A DNA stretch of 64,000 bases from Bacillus gobiensis. Its GTDB lineage: Bacteria; Bacillota; Bacilli; Bacillales; Bacillaceae. Position 1 is the first letter of the stretch; each line of letters starts with the position of its first letter. Of the stretch, positions 28,259 through 37,412 are shown piece by piece. The stretch is taken from the NCBI RefSeq assembly GCF_001278705.1, contig NZ_CP012600.1, positions 2,727,817-2,791,816 on the forward strand, in the 5' to 3' direction. A program made the translations under genes and the position numbers. The notes under the pieces were generated by a model. The model made no database searches, had not been told where the DNA came from, and saw only the letters and a list, made by a program, of their open reading frames with translations.

Positions 28259-28972
28259 ATGATTTATGCAGAAATACTTGCAGGCGGCAAGGGCTCGCGC
28301 ATGGGAAATGTGAATATGCCAAAGCAATTCCTACCTTTAAACAATCGCCCGATCATCATTCATACCGTTGAGAAATTTATGTTAAATGGCAGATTCGACA
28401 AAATCATTATCGTCTCTCCGAAAGAATGGCTGAATCACACGAGAGACATTTTAAAGAAATTTATCGGCGATAATGATCGTTTAGTCGTTGTTGAAGGCGG
28501 ATCTGACCGAAACGAATCGATTATGAGCGGGATTAAATATATTGAAAATGAATTTGGGCTGAATGACGATGACATTATCGTAACCCATGACTCTGTGCGC
28601 CCTTTTTTAACTCATCGAATTATCGAAGAAAATATCAATGCGGCAATGGAATATGACGCGGTGGATACCGTCATCACTGCGGTAGATACAATTATCGAAT
28701 CGGACGACAGCGAATTCATCTCTGACATTCCAGTAAGGGATAAAATGTATCAAGGACAAACGCCGCAAAGCTTTCGCATTAAAAAGTTAGTTAGCTTATA
28801 TGAGCAATTATCCCCTGAACAAAAAGCGATCTTAACGGATGCTTGCAAAATCTGTTCGATAGCGGGAGAAAAAGTGAAGATGGTAAAAGGTGAAGTATTT
28901 AACATTAAGGTAACAACACCTTATGACTTAAAAGTGGCTAACGCCATTTTACAGGAGAGAATTTCACAATGA
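28259..28972 (+). CDS. tarI: Ribitol-5-phosphate cytidylyltransferase
   Basis: A 237-residue IspD-like nucleotidyltransferase making CDP-ribitol, the donor for the polymer. It begins [16 protein letters not shown], the nucleotide-binding loop, and contains HDSVRPFLT near residue 112 and GQTPQSFR. Start is ATG 28259 preceded by GGAAGG; the GTG at 28247 lies inside the binding site and is not used. Length matches S. aureus TarI (238). The stop overlaps the tarJ start (ATGA). Confidence 0.96.
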   Translation: MIYAEILAGGKGSRMGNVNMPKQFLPLNNRPIIIHTVEKFMLNGRFDKIIIVSPKEWLNHTRDILKKFIGDNDRLVVVEGGSDRNESIMSGIKYIENEFGLNDDDIIVTHDSVRPFLTHRIIEENINAAMEYDAVDTVITAVDTIIESDDSEFISDIPVRDKMYQGQTPQSFRIKKLVSLYEQLSPEQKAILTDACKICSIAGEKVKMVKGEVFNIKVTTPYDLKVANAILQERISQ

Positions 28973-29994
28973 TTAATCAAACGTATCGACTTGTTTCAGC
29001 ACGTCAGTTTGAAGTGACCTATAAAGATAAAAATATTAATGCAAATAAGGTAGTCGTGCGCCCAACTCATTTGTCGATCTGTGCCGCTGACCAAAGGTAC
29101 TATACAGGAACTCGCGGAAAAGAAGCGATGGATAAAAAACTCCCGATGGCTCTGATCCATGAAGGCATTGGGAAGGTCATGTATGATCCAACCGAAACCT
29201 TTGAAATCGGGACCTACGTCGTTATGGTTCCGAATCTGCCGACCGAGCAATCGGAAATCATCGCGGAAAACTACTTGCGGACAAGTAAATTCCGTTCAAG
29301 CGGATATGACGGATTTATGCAGGATTATATGTTTATGGATCCGGATCGACTCGTACAACTTCCAACGAATGTGAATCCTAAAGTTGCGGCGTTTACCGAA
29401 TTGATCACGATCACTATTCATGCGTTAAGTCGTTTTGAACGGATTGCCCATAAAAAACGCGATACCTTTGGCGTATGGGGAGACGGAAATCTAGGGTTTA
29501 TTACAGCTCTGATTTTGAAAAAAAAATATCCTGATAGTAAAGTGATCATTTTCGGGAAAACTCCTTATAAGCTTGAACATTTTTCATTTGTGGATGAGAC
29601 CTACCAGATTAACGATATCCCTGAGCATGTCATGATTGACCATGCCTTTGAATGCGTAGGCGGCAGAGGAAGTGAATCTGCAATAGAACAAATTATTGAA
29701 CATGTTCACCCGGAAGCCAGCGTCGCCCTGCTCGGTGTTTCTGAATATCCGGTTGAAGTATCGACACGATTGGTTCTGGAAAAGGGAATCACTTTGATTG
29801 GAAGCAGCCGAAGCGGCCGTGAGGATTTTGTCCGTACCGTGAATTTTCTTTCAAACTATCCTGAAGTCGTCGAATACCTGGAAACACTTGTTGGTGACAG
29901 CCATCCGGTGCGCTGCATCGATGATATTATTAAGGCATTTGAAGCGGATCTGACCTCTTCTTGGGGGAAAACTGTACTCGAATGGGAAATTTAA
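28969..29994 (+). CDS. tarJ: Ribulose-5-phosphate reductase (ribitol-5-phosphate dehydrogenase)
   Basis: A 341-residue zinc-type medium-chain dehydrogenase that reduces ribulose-5-phosphate to ribitol-5-phosphate, feeding TarI. Seen are [13 protein letters not shown] near residue 31 (metal-binding Cys), LIHEGIGKV near 62 and the cofactor loop [11 protein letters not shown] near 165. Overlaps tarI by four bases, so the pair is translationally coupled as in S. aureus and strain W23. Confidence 0.96.
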   Translation: MINQTYRLVSARQFEVTYKDKNINANKVVVRPTHLSICAADQRYYTGTRGKEAMDKKLPMALIHEGIGKVMYDPTETFEIGTYVVMVPNLPTEQSEIIAENYLRTSKFRSSGYDGFMQDYMFMDPDRLVQLPTNVNPKVAAFTELITITIHALSRFERIAHKKRDTFGVWGDGNLGFITALILKKKYPDSKVIIFGKTPYKLEHFSFVDETYQINDIPEHVMIDHAFECVGGRGSESAIEQIIEHVHPEASVALLGVSEYPVEVSTRLVLEKGITLIGSSRSGREDFVRTVNFLSNYPEVVEYLETLVGDSHPVRCIDDIIKAFEADLTSSWGKTVLEWEI

Positions 29995-29997
29995 AAC

Positions 29998-31179
29998 GTG
30001 AATCTTTTAATAACTAAACTGGTTAAGATCATATTCAGAGGGACATACGGTTTCCTTTCTGCTTTATTTCCTGTCAAACGAAACAAAGTCGTCATCGCCT
30101 CCTATCGTGACGAGGAGCTGAGCGACAATTTTAAAGCGCTGCATGCTCGCTTAAACGAAAATCCGGCGATCGAAATTAAACTTTTATTAAAAAAAATGAA
30201 TACGGGTTTGGCAGGTAAAGCAGCGTATGTTTTTCACTTATTTTCATCTTTGTATCATATTGCGACGTCCCGGGTGCTGCTATTGGATGACTATTATTTT
30301 CCGCTTTACGTAATCAAAAAGAGAAAAGAAACGATCTCGATTCAATTATGGCACGCATGCGGAGCGTTTAAAAAGTTCGGATACAGCATTAAGGACAAGC
30401 CATTTGGGCCATCGTCCGCTTATTTAAAAGTCGTGCCTGTCCATTCGAATTATGACTACTCGCTTGTAAGTTCCGCTGAGGCGATTCCGCACTTTGCAGA
30501 GGCTTTCAATATGGATGAAAAACGTGTGCTTCCATTAGGTGTCCCTAGAACGGATTATTTCTTTAAAAAGGATCACTTACACAAGCTGGTTGAAGAATTT
30601 CAGCAGAGCTTTCCCGGATTAAAATCGAAAACGAAGCTATTATACGCTCCAACGTTTCGCGGGAGCGGCCATTACCAGGAATCAAAAAGAATTCCTTTAG
30701 ATCTGCAGGCGTTCAAGCAAAGTTTGGACGATCCTGAAAAGTATGTGCTGTTCGTCCATCTTCATCCATATATGAAGGACTATGTGAATTTGGAAGATGA
30801 TCCTTTTATTTGTGATATGACTGATCACTATTCTTTGTATGATATTATGGTTTTGTCCGATGCATTGCTAACGGATTATTCATCCGTCATTTTTGAATAC
30901 AGCCTACTTAAAAAACCAATTTATTTTTATTGCCCGGATCTGGAAGAATACACGGAAGAACGCGACTTTTATTACCCATTTGAAACGTTTGTCCCAGGTC
31001 CGATATCAAAAAATACAGCTGAGTTAGCAAGGGATATTTCTCAAAGCGGGAATGTCGATAAGTACCAAATTGAAGCATTTTCGCAAAAATTTATCACTCA
31101 TCAGGATGGCCAATCCTCAAATCGGGCAGCCGAATGGATTGAATCATTTTTGGAAGCAAGCAGGAGAAAGAGAGGGTAA
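29998..31179 (+). CDS. tarK: Teichoic acid ribitol-phosphate primase
   Basis: A 393-residue CDP-ribitol phosphotransferase. The core carries LWHACGAFKKFGYS near residue 117 with the catalytic His, LYAPTFRGSGHY near 215, HLHPYMKD, and LTDYSSVIFEYSLLKKP near 295. It lacks the extra N-terminal domain of the next gene product. In strain W23 TarK starts and TarL extends the ribitol phosphate chain. Start is GTG three bases after the tarJ stop with a poor binding site, so translation is probably coupled. Primase role is inferred from synteny. Confidence 0.88.
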   Translation: MNLLITKLVKIIFRGTYGFLSALFPVKRNKVVIASYRDEELSDNFKALHARLNENPAIEIKLLLKKMNTGLAGKAAYVFHLFSSLYHIATSRVLLLDDYYFPLYVIKKRKETISIQLWHACGAFKKFGYSIKDKPFGPSSAYLKVVPVHSNYDYSLVSSAEAIPHFAEAFNMDEKRVLPLGVPRTDYFFKKDHLHKLVEEFQQSFPGLKSKTKLLYAPTFRGSGHYQESKRIPLDLQAFKQSLDDPEKYVLFVHLHPYMKDYVNLEDDPFICDMTDHYSLYDIMVLSDALLTDYSSVIFEYSLLKKPIYFYCPDLEEYTEERDFYYPFETFVPGPISKNTAELARDISQSGNVDKYQIEAFSQKFITHQDGQSSNRAAEWIESFLEASRRKRG

Positions 31180-31181
31180 AA

Positions 31182-33059
31182 GTGAAGCTGGCACGAAGAA
31201 TTAAAAACAGGCTATTACGATTTAAAAAACGAAAAAATACAAGCAAGACTGTAGCCGAGGAATATACCGGACCGGACAGGGTGTTCTCCATCTTTGATAA
31301 AACTGAACAAATTGAAGAGAACAAACAAGTTCCAGTTCGAAAAATATCAAATTTCTCATGGAATGGATCGATATTAACGATTGCCGGTTATATGTATATA
31401 AAGGATCTCCCTTTAATGAAGGAAGATCAGGTCAGAAAACGGCTTTTATTGGTTTCAGGCGGAAAGCTTTTTAAAACCGTTTCGCTGCGCGATACCTTGG
31501 TTAACCAGGTCGATGTAAGCATTCACCCCGTACTATTTGAAAAATATAAATGGGCCGGCTTTCATCAGCATATCAACTTTTCCAAGCTAATGAATGACAA
31601 GCCCCTCCCAGCCGGAGAATATAAGCTTTTCTTAGAAATTGAAGTCGTTGATGACAACAATATCAAACACCAGGAAGTTCACACGGTTGGAAACGTAAGC
31701 AACTTCCTTTTAAATGACGTGTACGCAACAAAAATGGATTTTCACTCAGCTAAAAAGCTAATGAAATTTAATTTAATTGTCACGTATGATGAAGACGAAA
31801 AAACAATCAATCTGTCATCTAATAAGCTTCAGGAAATTGATCCGAGCTTGCTTGAATTAGATACGGGCAAAGAAGCAAACCGTTACTTAAAAAAAATAAA
31901 TTCCTTCTTTTTCAGATGGGTTTATCGACTTTGCTGCTTCTCCCCTATTCAGGAGAAAAAAATTGTATTCGCATCAGACAGCCGTGTTGATATGTCGGGA
32001 AACTTTGAGTTTGTCTATGATGAGCTGCTCAAAAGGGAAGAAGACTTTGATTTTAAGTTTTTCTTAAAAAGCAGTATCCGTGATCGAAAATCGTTTTTGG
32101 AACTTATATCTATGGGTTATCATTTTGCGACGGCTAAATATATTTTTATTGACGATTTTTATCCAATCGTTTATCCATTAAAAATTAGAAAAAATGCGGA
32201 GCTCATTCAGCTTTGGCATGCAGTGGGCGCCTTTAAAACGTTTGGCTACAGCCGGATCGGCTTACCGGGCGGTCCATCGCCGCACTCAAAGAACCATCGG
32301 AATTATACGAAGGTAGTCGTCAGCTCGGAAAATATTCGCAAGCACTACGCGGAAGGCTTCGGAATCAATATTGAAAATGTCATCTCCACAGGAGTGCCGA
32401 GAACTGATTTCTTTTTTGACGATGCGAAAAAAGCTTTTGTCAAAGAACGCTTGTATCAAGAGTTCCCATTTTTGAAAGAGAAAAAGGTCATTTTGTTTGC
32501 GCCAACCTTTCGCGGAAACGGACAGCAGTCCGCTCACTACCCGTTTGAAGTGTTAAACTTTGAGAGACTTTATCAAGAATTAAAAGATGATTACATCTTC
32601 TTGTTTAAAATCCATCCGTTTGTGAAAAACGATGCAAACATTCCATATCAATACAGTGATTTCTTTTACGACTTTTCCTCGTTTAGAGAAATCAATGAGC
32701 TTTTGCTCGTAACTGATATATTAGTAACTGACTATTCTTCTGTTTGTTTTGAATACGCCTTGTTAAACAAACCGATGATCTTTTTCAGCTATGATGTCGA
32801 TGATTACATCCGTAAACGCGATTTTTATTATGATTATTTTTCCTTTATTCCAGGCCCGCTTGCAAAAACGTCAGAGCAAATGATTTCGATTATTAAAAAT
32901 GAGCAATATGACTTTAAACAAATCGATTCATTTGTTAATTATTTCTTCGATGACTTGGACGGCAAATCAAGCGAACGTGTCGTAGATCAAATCATCTATC
33001 AAAAAGATGAAGACGAACTCGATGATAACGTCAATATGATTTATAAAAAAGGCATTTAA
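31182..33059 (+). CDS. tarL: Poly(ribitol-phosphate) polymerase
   Basis: A 625-residue enzyme that extends the ribitol phosphate polymer. An N-terminal domain of about 230 residues precedes the transferase core with LWHAVGAFKTFGYSRIGLPGG near residue 345, LFAPTFRGNGQQ near 435, KIHPFVKN and VTDYSSVCFEYALLNKPM near 515. Length agrees with W23 TarL (about 629). GTG start at 31182 with AGAGAGGG upstream, two bases after tarK. Followed directly by a strong terminator, so it is the last gene of the operon. Confidence 0.94.
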   Translation: MKLARRIKNRLLRFKKRKNTSKTVAEEYTGPDRVFSIFDKTEQIEENKQVPVRKISNFSWNGSILTIAGYMYIKDLPLMKEDQVRKRLLLVSGGKLFKTVSLRDTLVNQVDVSIHPVLFEKYKWAGFHQHINFSKLMNDKPLPAGEYKLFLEIEVVDDNNIKHQEVHTVGNVSNFLLNDVYATKMDFHSAKKLMKFNLIVTYDEDEKTINLSSNKLQEIDPSLLELDTGKEANRYLKKINSFFFRWVYRLCCFSPIQEKKIVFASDSRVDMSGNFEFVYDELLKREEDFDFKFFLKSSIRDRKSFLELISMGYHFATAKYIFIDDFYPIVYPLKIRKNAELIQLWHAVGAFKTFGYSRIGLPGGPSPHSKNHRNYTKVVVSSENIRKHYAEGFGINIENVISTGVPRTDFFFDDAKKAFVKERLYQEFPFLKEKKVILFAPTFRGNGQQSAHYPFEVLNFERLYQELKDDYIFLFKIHPFVKNDANIPYQYSDFFYDFSSFREINELLLVTDILVTDYSSVCFEYALLNKPMIFFSYDVDDYIRKRDFYYDYFSFIPGPLAKTSEQMISIIKNEQYDFKQIDSFVNYFFDDLDGKSSERVVDQIIYQKDEDELDDNVNMIYKKGI

Positions 33060-33062
33060 AAG

Positions 33063-33094
33063 CCCGGCTGTGCATGTGCACACGCCGGGTTTTT
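33063..33094 (+). terminator. Terminator after tarL
   Basis: GC-rich stem CCCGGC plus TGTGCA pairs with TGCACA and GCCGGG around a tiny loop with a single bulged C, followed by T5. Confidence 0.9.
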
Positions 33095-33097
33095 CAC

Positions 33098-33562
33098 TCA
33101 ATTTCTTTCCGTTCGTTCCTTTCCCTTTTCCGTTACTGCAAATTTGCGGACCATTGTTTTGATATGCTCTGTCTTCCGGAAACGAATGGCGGACCAATCC
33201 TCGTCAATCGCGATTTGCCTCACCGGCTCATAGCCTTCATCGGCAAGCATGCCGGTAACACTTTCACGGCTGCAATCAGAGCCTTTGTACCTTTTTGAAG
33301 ACTTTTTTGGATAGCACAGCCATAACAAACCATTATCTTCTGTGGCACTTGCCGCCGTTTTGGCCAATGCTTGCAGCTCTTCATTAGAGGCTCCGAAAGC
33401 TTGTACAAAGGGATAGTACTTCTCTTTTGCTTCCTTATGAACATCTCCGGGAAAAGCAGCTAACATTTCATCATAGGTCAGTGGTGCGTTAAGAATGAAC
33501 ACCGGCTGGCCCTGATCCTTATATTGAAGCTTTTTTAGTACGGGATGCATGTCAGAAATCAC
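33098..33562 (-). CDS. Uncharacterised 154-residue protein
   Basis: A soluble-looking protein with no signal peptide or membrane segment. The stretch NGLLWLCYPKKSSKRYKG near residue 77 followed by SRESVTGMLADEGYEPVRQIAI resembles small proteins of the DUF3052 kind, but I am not certain. The tail is Lys/Glu/Arg-rich. It lies 18 bases downstream of the CsbB-like gene in the same direction, so it is probably co-transcribed with it. No function can be assigned. Confidence 0.75.
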   Translation of the reverse strand: MISDMHPVLKKLQYKDQGQPVFILNAPLTYDEMLAAFPGDVHKEAKEKYYPFVQAFGASNEELQALAKTAASATEDNGLLWLCYPKKSSKRYKGSDCSRESVTGMLADEGYEPVRQIAIDEDWSAIRFRKTEHIKTMVRKFAVTEKGKERTERN

Positions 33563-33580
33563 TTCTCTCTTCCTTAAATT

Positions 33581-34579
33581 TTATAAGGGAGATTTCACTC
33601 TTTCACGTACGCTTCTTTCTTCCCTTTTCCCAGAATTTTCTTCTTTTCTGTCATTATATACATCGACAAAATAAAGCGGACGTTTCTTTGTTTCGATAAA
33701 GATTCTGCCGAGATATTCCCCGATGATCCCGATGACAATGAGCTGAATGCCCCCTAACAAAACAATGACGGTCACTAAGGAAGGATATCCGTCTACGCTT
33801 TCTCCAAAAAAGATCGTTTTACAGACAATATATAGTAAAAATAAGAACGATGCTCCTGAAATAACTAGTCCAAGAATGGATGAAAGGCGCAATGGCACGG
33901 TTGTAAAGGACAGAATACCTTCAATCGCCAAATCAAAAAGCTTTAAATAGTTCCATTTTGTTTTGCCGGCGGCTCGTTCATCTCTGTCATACAAAATTTC
34001 TTTTTTGCGATAGCCAATCCAGTCAAACATGCCTTTCGTATAGCGCTGCGATTCACGAAGCTGTTTCAACGCCTCCACACAACGCCGGTCTAGCAGCCTG
34101 AAGTCTCCTACATTTTCTTGAATCGGCATACGGGATGATTTTTGCAATACTTGATAGAACGTTTTTGCCGTCCATTTTTTCAGCCAGGTTTCCCCTTTCC
34201 GGTGCCTCCGTTTTGCAAATACATCGTCGTATCCCTGTTCCCAGAAGCCGATCATTTCCTCGATTAGCTCAGGTGGATCCTGCAAGTCTGCATCAATAAT
34301 GATTAAAGCGTCACCTTTGGCATAATCAAAGCCTGCCATCATGGCGACTTCTTTTCCAAAGTTTCGGGACAGGCTAATATACGATACTCTCTTATCAAAG
34401 GTTCTCATTTCTTGAACCATTTCCAAAGAACGGTCCTTGCTGCCATCATCGACAAACAAGAATTCAAAATCATAGGATGGAATCTCATCTACTACCTGCA
34501 GCAGACGCAAATATAGCTGATCTAGGACTTCTTCCTCATTGTACATAGGAATTAATATCGTAAGAAGTTGTCGGTTCAT
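33581..34579 (-). CDS. csbB: CsbB/YkoT-like GT2 polyprenyl-phosphate glycosyltransferase
   Basis: A 332-residue DPM1/GtrB-type enzyme: N-terminal GT2 domain with IPMYNEEEVL, FVDDGSKD, the IDADLQDPPELI block near residue 94, and SQRYTKGMFDWIGY near 178, then two C-terminal membrane hairpin segments near 231-300. Such enzymes charge undecaprenyl phosphate with a sugar on the cytoplasmic face. In B. subtilis CsbB works with YfhO to put GlcNAc on lipoteichoic acid. Here the gene diverges from a yfhO-like gene, supporting that assignment; the paralogue YkoT is the alternative. Confidence 0.82.
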   Translation of the reverse strand: MNRQLLTILIPMYNEEEVLDQLYLRLLQVVDEIPSYDFEFLFVDDGSKDRSLEMVQEMRTFDKRVSYISLSRNFGKEVAMMAGFDYAKGDALIIIDADLQDPPELIEEMIGFWEQGYDDVFAKRRHRKGETWLKKWTAKTFYQVLQKSSRMPIQENVGDFRLLDRRCVEALKQLRESQRYTKGMFDWIGYRKKEILYDRDERAAGKTKWNYLKLFDLAIEGILSFTTVPLRLSSILGLVISGASFLFLLYIVCKTIFFGESVDGYPSLVTVIVLLGGIQLIVIGIIGEYLGRIFIETKKRPLYFVDVYNDRKEENSGKREERSVRERVKSPL

Positions 34580-34746
34580 TTTCCATTACTCCTTTATAAG
34601 TATCAGAAGTGGCGGTTACACCATTGTATCTTGTTTAAAATTTTACCGCTACCCTCTATAGTAAAGAAATTTCCATTATGTTAAGGTTAAGAAGTGTAAA
34701 ATTTTCGTAAATCTTATGTTAAGATCAACTACCAATTTGCTGTTTA

Positions 34747-34755
34747 TGCTATAAC
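34747..34755 (+). promoter_or_regulatory. Extended -10 promoter of the yfhO-like gene
   Basis: TGCTATAAC fits TGn plus a -10 with one mismatch. It lies about 45 bases before the TTG start. The -35 is poor, which an extended -10 can compensate for. Confidence 0.45.
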
Positions 34756-34799
34756 GTTCAATAGAGATAAGAATCCAATGACTTTTATGAGGTGTTACA

Positions 34800-37412
34800 T
34801 TGCGCTCCTTTTTCAACAATTCATCTAAATTTATTGTACCAATTTCTTGTACTTTACTACCTATTATTTTGATGACCTTTAATTACTTTCTTTTGAATAT
34901 TTATCCATTTGGAGATCGCTCCATTTTCTTAGTAGACTTGTTTCAGCAATATCGGGTCTACTTTCACTATTATCATGATCTCTTTCATAATGGAGATAGC
35001 TTTTTCTACAGCTGGAATGCTGCTCTTGGCATGAATCAAATCGGGTTGTTCGGATATTATTTAAGCAGCCCTTTCAATCTGATTATGGTAGCGTTTAGCC
35101 GCAGCGCTCTTCCGGAAACGATATTGGCGGTCACTTTAATCAAAATAGGGTTTTCCAGCTTAACGATGTCTTTTTATTTACGCTCAATCGATGCGATGAA
35201 AAAATTAGCCATCGTGATTTTTTCTGTTACTTACTCATTAATGGGTTACGCAATCGTCTATGCGCAAAATATCATGTGGCTTGATGCTCTGATCTATCTT
35301 CCGCTGATAATCCTTGGCGTAGACCATATCATAAATAAGAAGAGCTATACGATTTATACGATTTCACTGTCGCTTATGCTCATATCCAACTTCTATCTGT
35401 CTTATATGGTAGGGATTTTTACTGCGGGTTATTTTTTATTGTCCCTTCTATACCATACGGCAGAAAAAAAACAAAAAGTGCGTACAGCAATTCGCTTTGG
35501 GTTCGGCACTCTGCTATCAGCAGGGATTTCTTTTGTGATCATTTTTCCGACATACTTAAATTTAAGGAATGTAGCCAGCAATAGGTTTTCATTTGATCCT
35601 GGAATCCATTCGCCGTTTCTAACCCTGGCTAAGCTTTTTAACGGAATTTACGACACATTAAAAACAAATACCTTGGATCATGCAAATATTTATACCGGCC
35701 TGCTCACGCTTTTTTTGGTTGTAATTTTTTTCATTTCCAAAAAAATCAGCAGGCGCGATAAAGCAGTATTTGGTTTGCTTGCATTCTTGGTGTATATCGG
35801 CTTTGAGATTGATCTGTTTAATATCATGTGGCACGGTTTTACACCTCCTACGTGGTTTCCTTACCGCTTTTCTTTTATATTTTCTTTTTTATTGGCGGTT
35901 ATGGCATTTAAAACATTTATTACTTTAGATAGAAGCGACAGAAAATTCATTTGGATCGCTTACGGAGTAATCAGCATTACATTGCTTATTTGCTTCCTTC
36001 AGGTTCCAACCAGTGTGATGGCAGTTAAAAACGTGTTATGGAATTTTCTTCTGATCTCTCTGTTTGCTGTCGTTCTTTATTTTCGTGCAGCTTGGTCAAG
36101 GTTTACAGTTGTCATCAGCTTGTGCATTCTTGTATTGGTTACAGCCGATTTATCTTCTAACGGATGGATGACAATGAAAAAAATGGATCGCGAATTTCAT
36201 TTTCGGCCGCATGAAGATGTTGTCCTTAATAAAGATATGACACAAAGCATTAAAAAAATTGAAGAGGCGAACCCCGAGGGCTTTTACCGGATTTCCTCCG
36301 ATTACAAGAAAAGCAATAACGACGGAATGCTGTATAACTATCCATCAATCGCCCATTTTAGTTCAGTGACTGATGCAAGCCTGACAAGAACCATGCGTGC
36401 GTTTGGTTATACAACTCAAGATACGGACAAATGGATTTCGAATACGGGAGGCACACTATTTTCAGATGCATTTCTGGGGACGGCTTATTATATTTCAGGT
36501 AACCAGAATAAATTCCCAGATATGAAGACTCTGTCTACTTCGCCACTTGCCATTTTCGAAAATCCTAACGCCTTTCCGCCTGGCTTTATGGTAAATGATG
36601 AGATTGAGAAGCTTTCTGACAGCAGCATGTTTGGAAGGTTCGAGGCAAATCCTTATACAATGAATCAGCTTTTGGCTAATAGCGTGCAAAAAGGTGCAAA
36701 TCTGTTTGACAGAATCGAACCAAAGAGCGTTGAGCTAGTCAATGTAACGAAGGAAGATGAGTCAACATACAAAAAAATTGATCCAAAGCGGGAAGGAAAA
36801 GTTATTCTCAAATTTGATTCAGACGAAGAGAACAAGCAACTGTACTTTTATATGCGTCCGACAAGAATAAATGAATCGAAAATTTTCTATAGCGGATACG
36901 GACGGCAAACATACCCGGATACTTTATCAAATGGTGCAATTCCTCTGCCTCCATCCAATGGAAAAGAAAAACAGCTGGAAATCATTCTTATGAAGGATCA
37001 GCTTAACATACACCAGCTTGAGCTTTTCACTCTCAATAACGACAAGCTTCCTGCTGTCGCTGAAACAGCGAAAGAAAACGGCATGCAGTTTTCGCATTAT
37101 GACGATGGGCGCTTTTCAGGGACGATTGACTCAAAAGAAGACGGAACGCTTTTTCTAACTGTCCCATTTGATAAAGGCTGGTCCGTAAAGGTTAACGGCC
37201 AGCCAGCTGAGGTAAAAAGGGTTGCAGGAGCTTTTATGGGAATCGATCTGCGCAAGGGAACCAATACAATCGAGGCAACCTACATTTCTCCGGGATTTAT
37301 AACCGGTGTTGCCGTCAGCATTCTCTCTTTGCTTTTGTTTATCGGATTACTTATTTTCACTCGCAGAAAGCGAATAGCCGCAACTTCGTTTTCTGAAGAA
37401 AAAAAAGATTAA
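34800..37412 (+). CDS. yfhO: YfhO-like multi-membrane GT-C protein
   Basis: An 870-residue protein with about a dozen membrane segments in residues 15-450, a large extracytoplasmic domain (about 450-825) and a final membrane segment near 840-862. The early extracytoplasmic acidic motif lies near VDLFQQYRVYFHYYHD (residues 45-60), as in GT-C enzymes using lipid-linked sugars. Length agrees with B. subtilis YfhO (about 861), which transfers GlcNAc to lipoteichoic acid together with CsbB. Start is TTG 34800 with GAGGTG upstream. The 3' end overlaps the convergent next gene by 66 bases. Confidence 0.87.
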   Translation: MRSFFNNSSKFIVPISCTLLPIILMTFNYFLLNIYPFGDRSIFLVDLFQQYRVYFHYYHDLFHNGDSFFYSWNAALGMNQIGLFGYYLSSPFNLIMVAFSRSALPETILAVTLIKIGFSSLTMSFYLRSIDAMKKLAIVIFSVTYSLMGYAIVYAQNIMWLDALIYLPLIILGVDHIINKKSYTIYTISLSLMLISNFYLSYMVGIFTAGYFLLSLLYHTAEKKQKVRTAIRFGFGTLLSAGISFVIIFPTYLNLRNVASNRFSFDPGIHSPFLTLAKLFNGIYDTLKTNTLDHANIYTGLLTLFLVVIFFISKKISRRDKAVFGLLAFLVYIGFEIDLFNIMWHGFTPPTWFPYRFSFIFSFLLAVMAFKTFITLDRSDRKFIWIAYGVISITLLICFLQVPTSVMAVKNVLWNFLLISLFAVVLYFRAAWSRFTVVISLCILVLVTADLSSNGWMTMKKMDREFHFRPHEDVVLNKDMTQSIKKIEEANPEGFYRISSDYKKSNNDGMLYNYPSIAHFSSVTDASLTRTMRAFGYTTQDTDKWISNTGGTLFSDAFLGTAYYISGNQNKFPDMKTLSTSPLAIFENPNAFPPGFMVNDEIEKLSDSSMFGRFEANPYTMNQLLANSVQKGANLFDRIEPKSVELVNVTKEDESTYKKIDPKREGKVILKFDSDEENKQLYFYMRPTRINESKIFYSGYGRQTYPDTLSNGAIPLPPSNGKEKQLEIILMKDQLNIHQLELFTLNNDKLPAVAETAKENGMQFSHYDDGRFSGTIDSKEDGTLFLTVPFDKGWSVKVNGQPAEVKRVAGAFMGIDLRKGTNTIEATYISPGFITGVAVSILSLLLFIGLLIFTRRKRIAATSFSEEKKD

